Below are positions 33,201-42,929 of a stretch of DNA of 64,000 nt, piece after piece; within the stretch, counting starts at the first letter, position 1; every line of letters begins with the position of its first letter. The notes below the pieces were generated by a model. The model saw only the letters and a list, made by a program, of their open reading frames with translations. It did no database searches and was not told the origin of the DNA. The stretch covers positions 12,234,942 to 12,298,941 of the forward strand of contig NC_084587.1 of assembly GCF_033807715.1 (NCBI RefSeq). The letters run 5' to 3'. The DNA is from Cololabis saira. Lineage: Eukaryota; Chordata; Actinopteri; Beloniformes; Belonidae. Both the position numbers and the translations under genes were made by a program.

Positions 33201-36200
33201 ACGTGGAAATGACTCGCAGGTTTACATCGAGATGAACCAGCCGGTGATGGCGGCCAGTCTGTGCTTGGAGCTTGGAAACGCACTCAAGGTTGGCTTAAGA
33301 TAACACACAAGAAAATATGTGCAGATTTTTATTAGTATTTTGATTTTTGTATGAACGTTATATTTCATTTCATTTCATTTTATTCTTTATTTCATTCAAA
33401 AAATAAAACAAACAATTCAATACAAATACAAATTCAAATGTTCATAAATTGTGAATGAAAAGGGAGCAGAAAGAAGAAAAATCTTATCTAATCTGCCCCT
33501 TTTTCCAAGAAATAAATTCACAAATAACATAAAAAAAAAAAAAAAAAATAAAAAAAAACAACTAAGTAAATAAAAAACTAAAATAAAATAAAATTACCGC
33601 CGTCTATGGGTATGTCAATCAAACTTAACTAACATATTTCATTGTATTTACTTAACAAACAGGCTTTAATTGTTCTTTTGAATGTAATGTTTGATTTGGA
33701 TTCTTTGTTTTCTTTATTCAGATTGTTCCATAGACTGATTCCTTTGATATAATGATATATTATATTTGATATAATAATTATATCCTTTGATATAATGCAA
33801 TCCACATCAATCCTTCCTCCCCAGGAGATGAACAGACCGGGAGAGGCGGTGGTTCACTTTCAGAGGGCTGCAGAGCTGCAGACACAGACGCCAATCGAAG
33901 CTCTGCTGTCCATGGAGGAAATGGCCACCTGCAGAATTTTAACCCGTGAGTTTCCGTCCGCCCGCTTGCACGTGTGGAGCTGTTGCGCGTGCGTCATGAT
34001 TCGACCTCTGATGTTTGCGTATCCGTCGTCATGTTGCAGGCGACTACGACGGAGCTCTGTCGGTGTTCACGGAGATGCAGCTGATGTGCCAGGAGAAAGG
34101 ACTGCAGCTGCCCGGCACCACCACCCCCGTTGGTGAGGCTCTGACGGAGGCTTCATTTACAGGAAGCTCCTGTGCATACAGGACTGTCTCAGAAAATTAG
34201 AACATTGTGATAAAGTCCTTTTATTTTCTGTAATGCAAAAATGTCATACTTTCTGGATTCATTACAAATCAACTGAAATATTGCAAGCCTTTTATTATTT
34301 TAATATTGCTGATCATGGCTTACAGTTTAAGAAAACTCAAATATCCTATCTCAAAAAATTAGAATATTCTGGGAATCTTAATCTTAAACTGTAAGCCATA
34401 ATCAGCAATATTAAAATAATAAAAGGCTTGCAATATTTCAGTTGATTTTTAATGAATCCAGAATGTATGACATTTTAGTTTTTTTAATTGCATTACAGAA
34501 AATAAAGAACTTCACAATATTCTAATTTTCTGAGACAGTCCTGTAGAAAACACATTTACTGGATCCACAGGGATTTTAAAGTTTCTAAATGGTCCAGATG
34601 TGACAAACCCAGCACTGAGTCTGGAGCAGGCCAGTTTGAAGCCTAGTTTTCACTCTAACTGGACTTTTATAACCAAAACTATGTCAGAACTGTCATTTTT
34701 GATGTGATGTTGTTGTATTTTCTTTATCACTATCTGGAGAATAGTTGGGATGAACTGAAGTGTTTTTATTTGTCTTGTGTCTTAACTTTGATGGACACGC
34801 AGGAGCTTTTTTGGACATCGTGGCAAAATGTGAGATATCCAGAGTTCTACTGCTGATGCTGCTCGAGGTAAACCACATTTTTATATATATGACATATAAA
34901 ATAAGTGTATAAGAACTGATGAAACTAATGAAGGCTTGAATTCATAAACACTATTTATCCCAGAAGGGAAATGAATGGTTGCAGTAGTTATTTAAGTCTC
35001 TGCAGGGATTAATTGTAGAGGTTTGTAGCTGTGGGCAGGAGGGATCTCCTGTAGCGATCTGAAGAAATCTGTGACTGAAGACTCTGTTGCTGAATCACTG
35101 TGTTGTGAAGAGGATACTCAATCATTTTATGAAGTATCCGCTTTTGCAGCTCCAGAGGGTCCAGAGCCGTCCCCAGAACAGAACCGGCCTTCTTTATAAA
35201 CTTGTTCAGTTCCTTTAGGTCCCTGGTTCTGATGCTGCTCCCCAGCAGATGTGACTGAACTCTCCACAACAGAAGATAATCAGCATCTGTCTGAGGGACC
35301 TAAACTTCCTTAGGAAGTAAATTCTGCTCAGGCCTTTCTTATAACGGCATCAGTGTTGCATCTCTGGTCAAAAAATGAGGAATAGATAAGAAAGACCTGC
35401 ATTTTAAAGATAGAAGATGTTTTAAAGACAGATAGTCCTTTATTGATCCTCAGAGGGGAAATTTGGGTGCTACAGCAGCTCAAACTCAGACTAAATAAAC
35501 GATAAAGATAAATTATAAGTATGAAAAATAAAAAAAATACAGTAAAAAGGGTAGGATAAGGGATTTCTTGATGTCATGTCTGATATTTGAAACCAAACAT
35601 CAGCTGAACTTGCTGAGCTGGAGTCCATCGTGAGTGTAATCAGTTTGGGAAATCTGCCTTTTTAACCATTTTAAGTAATAAATGTCTATCGGTGAACGTC
35701 AATGAGTCAATGTTTTCTTCTGTGCAGCCGCCGCCTCAGAAGTTGCTACCAGAACACGCTCAGACTTTGGAGAAGTACGCGTGGGAATCCTTCGACCCTC
35801 ACAGCCAAGGTACCCGCCCCTCCTCGCAAACGGACAGATTTCAACCCTCAACTCAGTGAGCGCTGAACGTGTTTTCACGCGTAAACATGTCTGTTGTCCA
35901 TTTCCTCAGTGTCCTACCTGCCCGAGAACGTCTTCCTGCTGCTGCAGTCGGTGGTGGTGAGTTTTATCACGCTGGTTTAGTTCAGAGAACTTCCTGGTCC
36001 ATCCTACCCAGAGTAGGTCCTTAAAACGTCTTAAATTCCATTTTGCTAAAATAATGCCTTTTTAAATGTCTTAATTTGTCTTAAATCTTAATCCATGGGT
36101 CTTAATTTTTGAATCTTAATATTAGAAGGAATTTATCCGGTCATCATTAAAAAGTTTTCTTACACTTTGAAAACGGAAAAGTTTATTCAATAGTTTTGCC

Positions 36201-37715
36201 AGATTGGGCGGGTTTCCTCCCAATTGGGCTGAAAAATATAGAAATGGGCAGGTTGATAAAATTTGGGCTACTTTTCCTGGTTTTTACTAATTATTTAAGA
36301 GAAATTATTAACAAAAAAGTTTCCATTATGGCAGAGAAAAGTACAGAAACGTACACAATAAACTCACTGATATTATATTTGCTTTAATCTACTCAATTTA
36401 ATTGTGCTCTTTGTTTGGAGCCTGAACTTTTTTGGTTTCATTTGCTTATGACTTTAAATTTATTCCGCATTTCATAATTGACAGTTTTAACACAGAGAAT
36501 GTCTGATTCGGGCTGTTTTTTCATTATTTCGCTGGGTTTTACATGGCGTTCGGGCCTGAACCTGTCAGATCTGGCAACCATGACCAGAAGTCAGCACTGG
36601 ATTTCTTAGCAACTGTCTTTTTTGGTCTTAAATTTTGTTTGAAAATGGTATTAAAAAGTCTTAAATTTAACTTGGTCAAACCTGTAGACACCCTGCTACC
36701 TCACACAACCAGGCGGTTGCTTCATAGTTTCCACGGGATGATGATAAATAATACTAATAATAATACATTTTATTTGTTAGGTCGCCAACAATATATATAT
36801 ATATTGTGATTATTTTGCAAATTGTAAGTATATTATAAATGTAATAGTAAATATATTCTAAATTACTGTAGGCTATGAGTGTATATATAGTATAGTAGTA
36901 TAAGTATATTATAATGTAAGTATATTATGATATATAGTATATTTATACTACTATAAATAGTGGTATAGGTATATTATAAATTATAAAGTCGTTGCAAACT
37001 ATTTTGCTAAAAAGTGGATACAGATCTGGTGATAGTAGCAAATATTGTTACTTAAGATGTGGATGGATTTGGTTGGTTACTTAATCTTTTATTTTTGTTT
37101 CAATTTATTATTTCAGGAATTCTAGTGAACGTTTTTCACCCTTTTTGAGTTGTATTATTGTTCTTTTGTATGTCTATGTGTGGACCCCAGGAAGATAGTC
37201 TTCCCATGGTGAAGACTAATGGGGATCCTTTTTAAATAAATAAACAAAAATCAAAATATAAACACAATTTAAACAACAGAAAACAACAGAGTTTGCACCA
37301 GAATATAAAAGGAAGGAAACCAACTCTCAAGTTTCCATCTGCAGCATTTGATGGTGCTGGCTTTGGCCTGCGTCGGTCTGCATCTGACCTGAGTACACAC
37401 ACACACACACACACACACACCTGTGTTTGTATTGAGTTGAGTTTGCAGCGGCTGCTGTGCTTTCAGATGGCGTGTCAGGAGAAGGACACAGAATCCCTCA
37501 AGTCTCTGCAGACTGAACTGTGGTGAGGAAATATTCGTCTCCGCCACGTGACGGTGGATGGAAAAATACTTTCATTGTTTTTTCCGATCGATTCTCCACG
37601 TTCGTCTCATGTTTGTGAGGTTTCCCTCCGCAGGCCGTTCCTGTCAGCTGAGCAGAATCACCTCCTCCACCTGGCGGTTCAGGAGCGGATCACGCCGTCT
37701 GGTCAAGGCATTTAG
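30261..37715 (+). CDS. f8a: 40-kDa huntingtin-associated protein (HAP40), 12 exons
   Basis: Exons 30261-30319, 31455-31501, 32544-32616, 32948-33107, 33220-33288, 33825-33945, 34040-34132, 34803-34867, 35728-35809, 35910-35956, 37467-37522 and 37634-37715 join in phase to 317 residues, somewhat shorter than mammalian HAP40 (about 370). Recognised blocks include [78 protein letters not shown] and the end [17 protein letters not shown]40 is an alpha-helical repeat protein that binds huntingtin and acts with it on Rab5 early endosomes. The donor after exon 4 (AAG/GTGCTG) is weak. Introns hold a hAT element (intron 1) and a palindromic MITE (intron 7). A poly(A) signal lies at 38223-38228. The last two exons have a broken duplicate at 54343-54551. 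Confidence 0.93.
30636..31390. mobile_element. hAT MITE (CAGTACTSGAGTTG family), copy 3
   Basis: In reverse orientation to copies 1 and 4. Target duplication CATATTGG / CATATCGG (30628-30635, 31391-31398; one mismatch). In f8a intron 1, ending 64 bp before exon 2. Confidence 0.85.
33350..33620. repeat. A-rich interspersed repeat in f8a intron 5
   Basis: TTTCATTTCATTTCATTTTA followed by a region ending in long A tracts (about 33530-33560), like a retroposon end. Family not recognised. Confidence 0.35.
34179..34543. mobile_element. Palindromic TA-flanked MITE, copy 5
   Basis: Complete copy of the CAGGACTGTCTCAG family with TA at 34177-34178 and 34544-34545. In f8a intron 7, starting 46 bp after exon 7. 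Confidence 0.85.
34990..35560 (-). repeat. LINE-derived fragments in f8a intron 8
   Basis: A minus-strand frame (35009-35269) with [20 protein letters not shown] and a segment CCTTTATTGATCCTCAGAGG (near 35431-35450). Both resemble 3' parts of fish non-LTR elements. Fragmentary and not assigned to a clade. Confidence 0.45.
36009..36695. mobile_element. Probable hAT-like element with GTCTTAAATT motifs
   Basis: Left end CAGAGTAGGTCCTTAAAACG; the right end, read inverse, is CAGGGTGTCTACAGGTTTGA. GTCTTAAATT/TTAAATTCC motifs cluster near both ends. No clean target duplication was seen. In f8a intron 10. Confidence 0.4.
37391..37421. repeat. (AC)n microsatellite
   Basis: Pure AC repeat just upstream of f8a exon 11. 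Confidence 0.85.
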
Positions 37716-38754
37716 TCACCGTCCAGCGTCTGCGCTCTTCCTCTGGGAACGATACCTTTTTATATCATGGAACATTCCTGCTTCAGCGTCTGCAGGCCCG
37801 GAGAGGGTTTGCTTTCAACGTTTAGATGTTGCAACTCACTCAGAAATGCACGTAATGCAGAATAGTGTCTCTCGTCATGCAGATCTGAAAAAAAAACTGA
37901 TGAAATCTTTGCTTTACTAACGTCGTGTCAATTCATAGCAATGCAAGGTTTTCATGTTTGTCATTTTGTGATTATTTAGATGTTTTTAATTGATCTTGTG
38001 TGAATGAAGGGAGCACTTTGGAGCGAAATCAACCTGAGGGGTTTATTATTGGGTGTAAACTTTCATTAAGAACCAAAAGGACGTCAAGCTGATGTGATTT
38101 AAGACAGAAGGTGTTTTATTTAACTCAAAACCGCTTCTGTTGACATCTTTTTTGTCCCTAACGAAAGTTTACACAGTTTACCATCGAGGGTTGTTTTAAC
38201 TCCCGAATCTTCTTTTACCGTCAATAAACTGTCTGGAGGTAAAATTTGAGTTGTTTTCGGCCTTCGATCATCAAGAATCTTCTCTGATTTGGGCGCTGAC
38301 AGCTCAACCGTCCCGTTGTACGTCTACGTCACACAACTCTACTTCATGTAAAGAACAAAGAAAAGGTCTTAAGTTAGAGTTTGGAGTGGTTGTGTGAAAG
38401 CTGTAACACTGAACCACATTTTATATTCATGTAAAAGCCCACTTATTGTAAATATACTTGTTTAATATATTAAACGTGGATTCTCTCGAGTCTTCATTTG
38501 TTTTATTAATAAATACCGTAGTTTAAATTCCAAATACAAACGAATGCAAAGTTGTGTTATGAAGTGAAATGAAAAAGCTTTTACTCCCGTCCTTAAAAAC
38601 TAATGTTAACCTTTTGCATTAAAGGAACATTCTGAGGTTGAAACAACCTTAATGATGTTATTAGATAAAGTTTAAGCTTACATTGAGTTCTGACAACAAT
38701 ATGAATCACAGCCGTCCGGAGTAGGAAGTGATGTTAGAACATGAGGAGAGCAGA

Positions 38755-38958
38755 ATTCCTCCGCCCTGGTCCTGATGGCAAACTGCCCTGCACGTCTTTA
38801 CATGCTGCTCTGCTCCAACACACCTGCTTCTAATCGCTGGATCAGCATCAGCTTGTCATCAATGTCTACAGAAGTCTGAGCAGTCCACTAATCTGACCCA
38901 GCTATGTTGGAGCAGAGAACGCTCTAAATCATGCAGGACAGTTGGGCCTGAAGACCAG
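38755..38958. mobile_element. hAT-like MITE fragment
   Basis: Segments TGCTCCAACACACCTGCTTC, CATCAGCTTGTCATCAATG and CATGCAGGACAGTTGGGCC follow the same order as the outer element at 22332-23300. Its right end is broken by the Harbinger element that starts at 38959. Confidence 0.5.
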
Positions 38959-39434
38959 GGGCCTCATTTATAAAGCTTGCTTGCACACAAAACAGGGCTT
39001 GAAAGATGCGCACGCCACCTTCTACGCAAAGTTTGGGATCTAAAAAAAAAAAAAACGAAAAATGTGTGTATCTTTAAGTCAACCCTGACCCTCGTGCACG
39101 AACATTTTGAAGATATGGGGAACTGGCGACGCAGGCGGTGAGGTGGTGAAATGAAGCCAGATTTATGTCATACTTTTAATGTCATCACATTTCAGACTCA
39201 TTGATCCATGTACACCCAAGCCGGTGTTCTGCCGAGGTGTCCTACCTCGGCAGAAAATACTACCGTACCATCCCTGTTTCTTTTATCTCAGTTTCTTTTT
39301 TTTCAAAAGCTTTTTCATGCAAATAGACGATTTGACAGCAAGAAGTCAGAAAGTGCTTCACATAGATCTATGTGTATGACGCTTTGGCGGAAGAAAAAAA
39401 ACCGCCAAATCACGCTTCCACATAGATATTGGCA

Positions 39435-39554
39435 GGTAGGATGATTTGACAGATGAAAATACCCTGTCAGATCACGCTTCCACATAGATAAATGTTGATG
39501 TCTATGTGGAAGCGTGATCTGACAGGGTATTTTCATCCGTCAAATCAACCTACC
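39435..39554. repeat. Long near-perfect hairpin
   Basis: Arms 39435-39489 and 39501-39554 are inverse copies with very few mismatches, separated by a loop of about 11 bases. Starts GGTAGGATGATTTGACAG. It may be a separate small MITE nested in the Harbinger element. Confidence 0.8.
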
Positions 39555-39739
39555 GGCTCGGCGTGTCCGCGGTGCAGGACACGCCGTGCCGGTGTCGTGC
39601 CAAAAAGCGACTGAAGGCCAATTTACAGTTAATGAAAGGTTGTTTCTACCTAAATATTATTTGATCTCATTCTTGAGCTTCATAATCTTAAAATCTGACA
39701 TTTCAACGCTGTCGCTCAACGGGCTGCTGTGCGCGCTCC

Positions 39740-39903
39740 CGCGGCCAGAAATCAGATTCTGGCAGGCAACTCACTCGCTTTATTTTTGTTAGTGATGCCA
39801 TTACTGTGACCACCAAATAATGTCGTTTTCCTGGCCTCCACCTCATCCACAACATCTCCATCTCAGTCTCCGCGAAATTTCGCTTTCTGGTCTTCCCTGC
39901 CAT
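39740..39903 (-). pseudogene. Harbinger Myb/SANT-like protein remnant
   Basis: The minus strand from ATG 39903 reads MAGKTRKRNFAETEMEML, then after a frame break VDEVEARK, LFGGHSNGITNKNKA. The pattern RKRNF-E-E-LV-EVEA-K--LFG--S-GI-NK-K is that of the Myb-like accessory protein of PIF/Harbinger elements. Frame-broken and short. Confidence 0.65.
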
Positions 39904-40571
39904 GATTTTTGAGTGTAAAACACCGTTGATCGGCAGGTTCATTCTCAAGCATTCTATATGCAAATACAGTCGCCAGGTGCTTTGTATTGACCATTCTTGG
40001 TAAAAAAAAAAGTGGGCGTGTAGAAAGCGGGATATGAGGCGAATTCACGTGTGCAACCTTCCAGCTGGAATGTGATTTATAAAGCGAACATTGCGTGCAA
40101 GTGCGTGCACACGGTTTTATAAATCCGGATTTTTTTTTGTGCCCGCCATTTTCGGATTTTGGGCACACATGCACTTTTAGTATGAATCCTACGCACTCTT
40201 TTATAAATGAGGCCCCAGGGCGCTTCTTCAAGTGGAGGATTAGAAGTATTTTGAGGGTCTTCTTCCCGAGCGAAGGAAGGAAGGAAGGAAGGAACGGCAG
40301 ATTAAAAGGTAGATTGGTGCAGTTGTAACAGAGTTGAAAAATCCCACTTTAATCATTTTTGTTTTCAAATTATATTTAGGGATTTTATTTATCATTTATT
40401 TATTTTGTTGAATGTTTGTGAATTTTATCTAAATTAGTTATTTTATTTTATTGTTATTTTTATTTGCGTATTTTGAGGAAACTGCCTTTTTGGCCCTACC
40501 CTCTTTCTGTACCTCCTGGGCTTCCGTATCTCTTTACTTCAGCTCCTCAGTGCTGCGTTGCTCTGATGAGT

Positions 40572-40866
40572 GTAAGTTGTGTTGGGAACTGCTGCTGCTT
40601 TTCTTAAGAGATTTCTTTAAGAAATTATCCATATATGTTGATATTTTTGGCGTATGTTGTATACTTTAAATACTACTGATATTACGTGGCTTTTCTGTGT
40701 TGTTTTGATGATTTAATATGCTTTTTGTGGATGTTTTATTTTCGCGCCCTTGGTGTACAGCGGCGGGCGGTAACCGGTTTAAACCAGTAGGTGGCAGTGT
40801 AAACCAGACGGCGCTGCAGAGCCTCGATCTGAGTGTTCACTTTCCCGTTTTGTTTTGTTTGTTCAG
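40572..40866 (+). other. Intron-like segment inside the LTR
   Basis: Flanked by GAGT/GTAAGT at the left and a T-rich tract ending TTCAG/GGAGCAGG at the right: canonical GT-AG sites. The flanking sequences appear directly joined, without these 295 bases, at 40977-41060. The same arrangement is in the 3' LTR (48094-48388). Confidence 0.7.
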
Positions 40867-40976
40867 GGAGCAGGAGTTTAAAAGAGGGTCCAGAAGACTT
40901 ATTCTTGTGTTTTTCTGTCTTCTGCAGGTATGTTTCCTTTGTCAAATTAATTGTTTTTATTGTGTTTAAATTAGAG

Positions 40977-41060
40977 AGTGCTGCGTTGCTCTGATGAGTG
41001 GAGCAGGAGTTTAAAAGAGGGTCCAGAAGACTTATTCTTGTGTTTTTCTGTCTTCTGCAG
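40977..41060 (+). repeat. Spliced-form duplicate within the LTR
   Basis: 84 bases made of 23 bases ending GATGAGT (same as 40549-40571) joined to 61 bases starting GGAGCAGGAG (same as 40867-40927). After block one comes a donor-like GTATGT (40928-40933); after block two comes AAATAAACG. Confidence 0.85.
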
Positions 41061-41125
41061 AAATAAACGTAGCAAAACCTATTCATGACTCATCATTTGT
41101 TGCAACGGATCCAAACCTGTTACAC

Positions 41126-41137
41126 TGGTGCCGTGAC
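41126..41137 (+). other. Primer binding site, tRNA-His-like
   Basis: TGGTGCCGTGAC, one base after the 5' LTR. It is complementary to the 3' end of vertebrate tRNA-His (terminal CACGGCA plus CCA) over 12 bases; the following bases diverge. Assignment from memory of the tRNA-His sequence. Confidence 0.7.
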
Positions 41138-41404
41138 CCTTTGGATCTTCAGATCAGCTTGATGCTCATCGCCGCGGATGCTGTGATGCTGTGCTGCTGT
41201 CCTGATCTGCGTTTCAGGATTATTGTATGGTCAGGTTTTGATGGACTGTAGATTTTGGCGTAGTGACATGACCTTATTTTATTATTTTTATTTCTTGCAT
41301 TTGTGACTTTGCTTTCTGTGTTGACTGTTTCTGTGAAAAAAAAAAAAAAAAAAAAACACAACGCAAGTGCTTTTGAAAAAAAAAAAACGGCAGCTAAGGT
41401 GAAT

Positions 41405-42877
41405 ATGGATGGGTTTAATACTTTTAACCTGTCAAAGGGTAGGGGTATTTGGCTAAATGATGTCCCTGTTAACAGAAATGTGGGACATACTCAGTTCATG
41501 GATGATGGTTGTACAGATACGGGGTTGGGTCAGAGCCCGGGTTGTACACCTGTTACTGGGTCCATGAGGGAGGGTCCCCATACTTCCACACCCGGCAGTG
41601 ATATTAATGCCGTTCATCAGCTCACCAACATGATGGGGCAGTTAGGTGCTCAGATTGGTGAGTCCATTGTTACAAAGCTGATGTCAGCTGGTGTTCTGAA
41701 TAATAGTAGTGTCCCTCAGACGTCTTCTGCCGCTCAGAACGCACACTGTGATGTTAGCGGTCTTCAACCTTCACAAATGACAGTTCATGTTAAATCTGAC
41801 AAGGGGCTTCAGATGTTCAGAGGTGACAACGCTGACAAATTCTCGGTCCAGGACTGGATTGACATGACCAAGTCTCATCTCAGGAGACATGACATTCCTG
41901 TATATGACCAAGCTGAAGAGATTATGTGTTATCTGATGGGCAAGGCAAAAGATGTTGTGAAGATTGCTCTGCGTAGTGATCCTACACTTGATGTTAAACA
42001 GAAACCTGAACTGATATTTGATGTCCTTCTCCACTATTTCAGTGAGGCCCCCTCGTGTCTCCCACTCGCTGATTTCTATGCTACTCTGCCTAGACACAGA
42101 GAGAACCCAGTAGACTACTGGATAAGACTGAACAAGGCGGCAGACCTGGCTCTTGAGGGCCTGCACAGACGGGGCAAGCGGACGGAGAAGATGAGTGATG
42201 AAGTGGCTCTCATGTTTGTCAAACACTGCCCCGACCCAGAGCTGTCCTGCATTCTCAAGTGTAAGCCAATTCATGAGTGGACTTCACGTGACGTTCAGGT
42301 GAGGATTGATGATTATCAGAGTGAGTTGAGGGCTAGTGGCAGGATCAGTGGGGCCATGCAACTAAAGAGCCATGTCACGTCCATCGCTTCTGAACAGTCT
42401 AGTTCACCATCCTCTAACCTGACGGCGTCTGAGTGGCAATATTCTCAAAATCCCCCAACTTCCTCTCTGCAAGCACACCATCATGTGTGTCGTCCTCCTT
42501 GCCCCTCTCCTGCACCTGCCCTGGCTCAGGATCAATTACACCATGCCCTGGGCCATGCCTCTGTGCCTGCTGTGGCACAAAATCTCCAGCAGTCGGAGGA
42601 GAGACTTCTCGCTCGCATGGTCGACATGTTTCAGGACATGATGGAGAAGATGCAGCAACGCCATACTGCCCGTCCAATTCGTGGTGGGAGGTTCCAGCGT
42701 GGGCCCCGTGACAGACATCCTAGAGAGACGGGTTGTAGAGTCTGTAATGACTCGAGTCATACCACCATTTCACACTGCATGTCTGAGAGACTCTGTTTTG
42801 CCTGTCATGCTCCTGGTCACACCAGACTGAACTGTCCTGCTGGTAACCCTTCCCTATCCAAGCCTGAGGGAAACTAG
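41405..42877 (+). CDS. gag: Retrotransposon Gag
   Basis: 490 residues from ATG 41405. The frame is open farther upstream (to 41303), but that part is a lysine run made by A tracts, so the ATG at 41405 is preferred. The middle part (FRGDNADKFSVQDWIDM, later FSEAPSCLPLADFYATLP and PVDYWIRLNKAADLA) looks like a capsid helical domain. The C-terminus has a clear CCHC knuckle, C464-x2-C467-x4-H472-x4-C477, and a second imperfect one from C444. It binds and packages element RNA into particles. It ends at TAG 42875-42877, directly after a slippery heptamer, with pol following in the -1 frame. Confidence 0.92.
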   Translation: MDGFNTFNLSKGRGIWLNDVPVNRNVGHTQFMDDGCTDTGLGQSPGCTPVTGSMREGPHTSTPGSDINAVHQLTNMMGQLGAQIGESIVTKLMSAGVLNNSSVPQTSSAAQNAHCDVSGLQPSQMTVHVKSDKGLQMFRGDNADKFSVQDWIDMTKSHLRRHDIPVYDQAEEIMCYLMGKAKDVVKIALRSDPTLDVKQKPELIFDVLLHYFSEAPSCLPLADFYATLPRHRENPVDYWIRLNKAADLALEGLHRRGKRTEKMSDEVALMFVKHCPDPELSCILKCKPIHEWTSRDVQVRIDDYQSELRASGRISGAMQLKSHVTSIASEQSSSPSSNLTASEWQYSQNPPTSSLQAHHHVCRPPCPSPAPALAQDQLHHALGHASVPAVAQNLQQSEERLLARMVDMFQDMMEKMQQRHTARPIRGGRFQRGPRDRHPRETGCRVCNDSSHTTISHCMSERLCFACHAPGHTRLNCPAGNPSLSKPEGN

Positions 42878-42929
42878 CCGACCTGTGTTTGGAGGGAGGC
42901 AATACAGGTCACACTACAAACTCCCAAAC
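42868..42929 (+). promoter_or_regulatory. Probable -1 frameshift signal between gag and pol
   Basis: Heptamer G-GGA-AAC (42868-42874) in the gag frame, stop TAG next (42875-42877), then after a 5-base spacer a 7-bp stem GACCTGT/ACAGGTC (42880-42886 with 42904-42910). Loop bases GTTTGG (42887-42892) can pair with CCAAAC (42924-42929), so a pseudoknot is possible. The pol frame opens only at 42868, after an in-frame TGA, and no ATG lies near its start. Confidence 0.75.

Larger units (their letters stand above)
38959..40215. mobile_element. Harbinger-type element with Myb-like gene remnant
   Basis: Ends GGGCCTCATTTATAAA and its exact inverse, flanked by CAG (38956-38958, 40216-40218). The interior has a Myb/SANT-like remnant on the minus strand (39740-39903), a 54-bp-arm hairpin (39435-39554) and a smaller palindrome (39231-39257). 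Its equivalent is absent from duplication copy B. Confidence 0.85.
40324..41124 (+). repeat. 5' LTR
   Basis: 801 bp, TGTAACAG...CTGTTACA. Contains an intron-like segment (40572-40866), a spliced-form copy of its flanks (40977-41060) and AATAAA at 41062-41067, which would place the R end about 20 bases later. The matching LTR starts 7522 bp downstream. Confidence 0.95.

Noticed and set aside
40451..41086. Open frames inside the LTR (and the same at 47973-48608)
   Set aside because: They are non-coding LTR sequence; identity between the two sets only reflects LTR identity.
41303..41404. Upstream gag start with a poly-lysine stretch
   Set aside because: The lysines come from A tracts in the leader; the ATG at 41405 begins the conserved-looking Gag sequence.
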